The position numbers and the translations under genes were made by a program. Positions 6,858 through 8,853 of a stretch of 8,853 nucleotides of DNA are shown piece after piece. Every line of letters begins with the position of its first letter. Position 1 is the stretch's first letter. Source of the DNA: Desulfatitalea sp. (lineage in GTDB: Bacteria; Desulfobacterota; Desulfobacteria; Desulfobacterales; Desulfosarcinaceae); contig JABDRH010000206.1 of the NCBI GenBank assembly GCA_013041835.1, forward strand, positions 1 through 8,853, read 5' to 3'. Under the pieces are notes generated by a model. It was not told the origin of the DNA. It saw only the letters and a list, made by a program, of their open reading frames with translations, and did not search any database.

Positions 6858-6922
6858 ATGAACGCAACCGCCTTCATGCGTGGAGGATCGGTAGGCTAAA
6901 TCGTGAGGAGGAGGTTGAAACC

Positions 6923-7408
6923 ATGGGTTCATTGAATCGTATAGCGCCCTTTATCGTGCTGCTTGTCCTATTTGCATTGCTCCAGGGCGCACTGATCGGA
7001 ATGGAGACGGTCCAGACACCGGCCTCCGTCGCCGCGGCGTTCGCCAAAGACTATTACTACCTGGATGCCGACATGCAAAAGTGGCTTTGCACCGGACAGG
7101 GCGATCCCCAAGCGATGGTGGACAACTACCTGCACCAAAAACGTGTGGAAGCGAACCGCCGCGGCTTCAAGCTTCCCTACCTGCGCCACCTGTTTACCCA
7201 CCTTCACGTGGAGACCAGGCATGTGGATGATGCCGGCACCGTGGCCGCCGTGCATGTCCGTGGCACAACGCGGGTGGGCATTAATCCGGCATTTATGGTA
7301 ATCGGCAAGTTGTTTGACCTGGGTGAGAATCATGAGGTGGATATCACGCTGGATCTGGTCCGGGAAAACGGCCGGTGGCGGGTTTGCCAGGACATTCTTG
7401 CGTTGTGA
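6923..7408 (+). CDS. Uncharacterised exported or membrane-anchored protein, possible NTF2-like fold
   Basis: I do not recognise this 161-residue protein. Residues 8-26 are a hydrophobic helix (signal peptide or anchor) and there is no lipobox cysteine, so the rest probably lies in the periplasm. The region 32-100 looks helical and rich in Tyr/His (AKDYYYLDADMQKWL near 41-55). Residues 100-161 look like beta strands ending in ENGRWRVCQDIL, a closing pattern common in NTF2-like and similar cone-shaped domains. This fold assignment is only an inference from pattern. Two cysteines, C56 and C155, could form a disulfide after export. The ATG has a very strong GGAGGAGG 8 nt upstream. It is divergent from hmc and 69 nt before the MazG-type gene, so it may share a transcript with the latter. 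Confidence 0.75.
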   Translation: MGSLNRIAPFIVLLVLFALLQGALIGMETVQTPASVAAAFAKDYYYLDADMQKWLCTGQGDPQAMVDNYLHQKRVEANRRGFKLPYLRHLFTHLHVETRHVDDAGTVAAVHVRGTTRVGINPAFMVIGKLFDLGENHEVDITLDLVRENGRWRVCQDILAL

Positions 7409-7477
7409 TGGTGACCCGGCTATTTTTTTGAAGAACCGTTTACCAAACAGCGGCGCCTGTTCTGATCTGGTGATGCC

Positions 7478-7825
7478 ATGACGCTCGGTGAGTATCAAAA
7501 AAGGGTGGATGCCTGGGTCAAGCAATTCGGTGTTCGCTATTTCAACGAAATGACCAACCTGGCCATTCTCATGGAAGAGGTGGGTGAAACGGCGCGCCTG
7601 ATGGTGCGTATGTATGGCGAACAAAGCTTCAAGGGTGAAGCACGAGGGACCGAAGACCTGGCTGATGAGTTAGCCGACGTGCTGTTCGTGGTCACCTGTA
7701 TCGCCAATCAGACCGGTGTCGACTTGACCCAAACCCTTCGGCGCAATCTGGACAAAAAATCCCGACGCGATCACCGGCGTCACCGGAACAACCCCAAGCT
7801 GATGGAAAGGCCGGCGGTGCCCTGA
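7478..7825 (+). CDS. MazG-type nucleotide pyrophosphohydrolase
   Basis: This 115-residue protein belongs to the short, single-domain MazG-like NTP pyrophosphohydrolases, which cleave (d)NTPs to the monophosphate and pyrophosphate and often act as house-cleaning enzymes. The metal-binding signature is complete: E33-E34-x-x-E37 in the first helix pair and E64-x-x-D67 in the second. The C-terminal basic segment (KKSRRDHRRHRNNPKL, about 93-108) resembles the tail of related family members. It is about half the length of tandem-domain MazG, as expected for this subfamily, so I avoid the symbol mazG. The Shine-Dalgarno is weak (TGGTGAT). It follows the 161-residue gene by 69 nt and precedes the AI-2E-family gene by about 200 nt. 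The substrate cannot be predicted. Confidence 0.85.
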   Translation: MTLGEYQKRVDAWVKQFGVRYFNEMTNLAILMEEVGETARLMVRMYGEQSFKGEARGTEDLADELADVLFVVTCIANQTGVDLTQTLRRNLDKKSRRDHRRHRNNPKLMERPAVP

Positions 7826-7931
7826 GCGTACAGAAAAAAAGTCCCCCATCTGCTTGTCTTTGCACTCATCTATGGCGTTACATCCATCGGCACGTATCCG
7901 GGAACATGGGTGGCCATATTATCTGCCAGCC

Positions 7932-7969
7932 CAAACCAAACGGTCCGGTTTGTCCCCCCGGGGCGGACC
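7932..7969 (+). other. Two mutually exclusive hairpins upstream of the AI-2E-family gene
   Basis: CAAACC (7932-7937) pairs with GGTTTG (7947-7952), and GGTCCG (7942-7947) pairs with CGGACC (7964-7969). The stems overlap at 7942-7952, so only one can form at a time. The second encloses a CCCCGGGG palindrome. They lie about 60-95 nt before the ATG at 8029 in the 203-nt gap. No T-run follows, so this is not a standard attenuator; an antiterminator-like or translational switch is speculative. Confidence 0.3.
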
Positions 7970-8028
7970 CAACCCGAAATGATCACGTCAGCGATTTCAT
8001 CCAACCCTCGAATCAGGGAGTACGATGC

Positions 8029-8853
8029 ATGACCAAGTCCGCGATCAACAAATGGGTCATTTTGCTGCTGGTGGTTTTCATATCCGCGCTTTTCCTTTCG
8101 ATGATCCGCCAGTTCCTCATGGCCATTTTCATGGCCGGCCTTTTTTCGGCCTTGTCGTTGCCCATCTATCGGCGGCTGCTGCGCTGTTTCCGTGGGCGTC
8201 GAACGCTGGCTTCGGCATCGACGCTGTGTATTGTGGTCTTGCTGGTCCTTTTGCCGCTCGGGGTATTGATGAGCATCGTGACCGGACAAGCCATCAAGGT
8301 GGGGGAAGCGGTCAGGCCTTGGATCTCCCAGCAACTTTCGGAACCGGATGCGGTGACCAACGCCCTGAAGGCCCTGCCATTTTTCGATGATATAGCCCCA
8401 TACCGCAAACTCATCCTGGAAAAAGCCGGCGCCATGGTGGGGCAGGCCAGCCGTTTTCTCATCGACAGGCTTCAATCGGCGGCGCTGGGAACGGTCAACT
8501 TTTTCTTCATGCTTTTTATCATGCTTTACACCATGTTTTTTTTCCTCATGGATGGCGGCAAATTAATTCAAAAGATCCTGTACTATCTGCCGCTGCAGGA
8601 TCATGATGAACGCCGCATGCTGGATCGTTTTACTTCGGTTACCCGCGCCACCATCAAAGGCACCGCCGTTATCGGCCTCATCCAGGGCACGTTGGCCGGG
8701 GCGGCATTCGCCGTGGTGGGCATTCCCAGCGCCGTATTCTGGGGTGCCGTCATGTCCGTGCTCTCATTTATCCCCGGCATTGGATCAGTCCTGGTGTGGG
8801 GACCGGCGGTGGTGATTCTGGCGGCTGCCGGCCACTTTGCCAAGGCCATCGGG
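8029..8853 (+). CDS. AI-2E/PerM-family membrane protein, 3' end beyond the window
   Basis: The first 275 codons of a polytopic membrane protein are present, with no stop before the window edge. The family is usually about 340-370 residues, so roughly the last quarter is missing. Hydrophobic helices lie at about 9-25, 28-45, 63-85, 153-175, 212-232 and 235-270, with a large soluble segment at 86-150. Family marks include FFLMDGGKLI (171-180) and SFIPGIGSVLVWGPA (246-260). Members have been described as transporters, including one AI-2 exporter (TqsA/YdgG) and sodium/proton antiporter-like proteins, so the substrate here is unknown. I chose ATG at 8029 because GGGAG lies 8 nt upstream. An ATG four bases earlier (8025) is in another frame. 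Confidence 0.88.
   Translation, partial: MTKSAINKWVILLLVVFISALFLSMIRQFLMAIFMAGLFSALSLPIYRRLLRCFRGRRTLASASTLCIVVLLVLLPLGVLMSIVTGQAIKVGEAVRPWISQQLSEPDAVTNALKALPFFDDIAPYRKLILEKAGAMVGQASRFLIDRLQSAALGTVNFFFMLFIMLYTMFFFLMDGGKLIQKILYYLPLQDHDERRMLDRFTSVTRATIKGTAVIGLIQGTLAGAAFAVVGIPSAVFWGAVMSVLSFIPGIGSVLVWGPAVVILAAAGHFAKAIG

Larger units (their letters stand above)
6401..6922. other. Divergent intergenic region between hmcA and the 161-residue gene
   Basis: This stretch of about 520 bases separates divergent genes and should hold the promoters of both. Open frames inside it (for example 6446-6646 on plus and 6430-6636 on minus) are low-complexity or composition-driven and resemble no family I know. 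The half near hmcA (6434-6600) is GC-rich with small palindromes such as GACCGGTC at 6545-6552. The half at 6600-6900 is AT-richer and contains the inverted repeats and promoter-like words listed separately. If the promoter candidate near 6750 is right, the hmc transcript has a leader of more than 300 nt. I recognise no known riboswitch or small RNA in it. Confidence 0.6.

Noticed and set aside
6858..6899. A 13-codon leader peptide before the gene at 6923
   Set aside because: It overlaps the edge of the TATGAT box, lacks a ribosome binding site and has no run of any regulatory amino acid.
7418..7430. A T-run after the 161-residue gene as an intrinsic terminator
   Set aside because: No stable stem precedes the T-run on the plus strand.
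6968..7624. A 218-residue minus-strand frame opposite the 161-residue gene
   Set aside because: The plus-strand gene has a strong ribosome binding site and a signal peptide. The minus frame spans two plus-strand genes and their gap, and resembles nothing known.
8025..8390. A 121-residue plus frame starting 4 bases before the AI-2E-family start
   Set aside because: It is out of frame with the recognisable family sequence, which begins at 8029 with suitable ribosome binding site spacing.
7870..8475. A 201-residue minus-strand frame opposite the AI-2E-family gene
   Set aside because: The plus-strand frame gives clear AI-2E-family membrane helices and motifs. The minus frame is hydrophilic shadow sequence.

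Overview
The window looks like chromosomal DNA of a sulfate-reducing Desulfobacterota (former Deltaproteobacteria), probably nearer the Desulfobacterales than Desulfovibrio; the order-level guess is weak. The main evidence is a complete hmc operon on the minus strand. It encodes the Hmc transmembrane redox complex, a hallmark of sulfate reducers, and its gene order matches the one known from Desulfovibrio vulgaris (hmcA-B-C-D-E-F).

Region 1 (about 6400 down to 57, minus strand) is the operon. hmcA encodes a secreted cytochrome with exactly 16 CXXCH haem sites. hmcB encodes a Tat-signal protein with four [4Fe-4S] clusters, a C-terminal membrane anchor and a charged coiled-coil tail. hmcC encodes an NrfD-like membrane protein. 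hmcD encodes a 42-residue single-helix membrane protein that a 60-codon cutoff would miss. hmcE encodes a NarI-like membrane subunit, and hmcF a cytoplasmic iron-sulfur protein with a CCG (HdrD-like) domain. From hmcA to hmcF the gaps are 10, 53, 81, 54 and 68 nt, each gene has a Shine-Dalgarno sequence, and there is no internal terminator, so one transcript is likely. By family knowledge, electrons from periplasmic hydrogenases or formate dehydrogenases reach HmcA through type I cytochrome c3. They then cross the membrane through HmcB/C/D/E to HmcF and the cytoplasm, or run in reverse. The Rrf1/Rrf2 regulators that follow hmcF in D. vulgaris would lie beyond the left edge and cannot be checked.

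Region 2 (6401-6922) is a long divergent intergenic region. It has no convincing gene, but holds candidate promoters for both directions, an inverted repeat over the candidate hmc -10, a hairpin upstream of the rightward gene, and repeated CAAATG-type words.

Region 3 (6923-8853, plus strand) has three genes: an unrecognised 161-residue exported or membrane-anchored protein, a short MazG-type nucleotide pyrophosphohydrolase, and the first 275 codons of an AI-2E/PerM-family membrane protein cut by the window edge. None has an obvious functional link to Hmc.

I see no evidence of a wholly new system, mobile element, CRISPR array, tRNA or rRNA. The points most worth checking are the divergent regulatory region, the uncharacterised 161-residue protein, and several intercistronic or leader hairpins.
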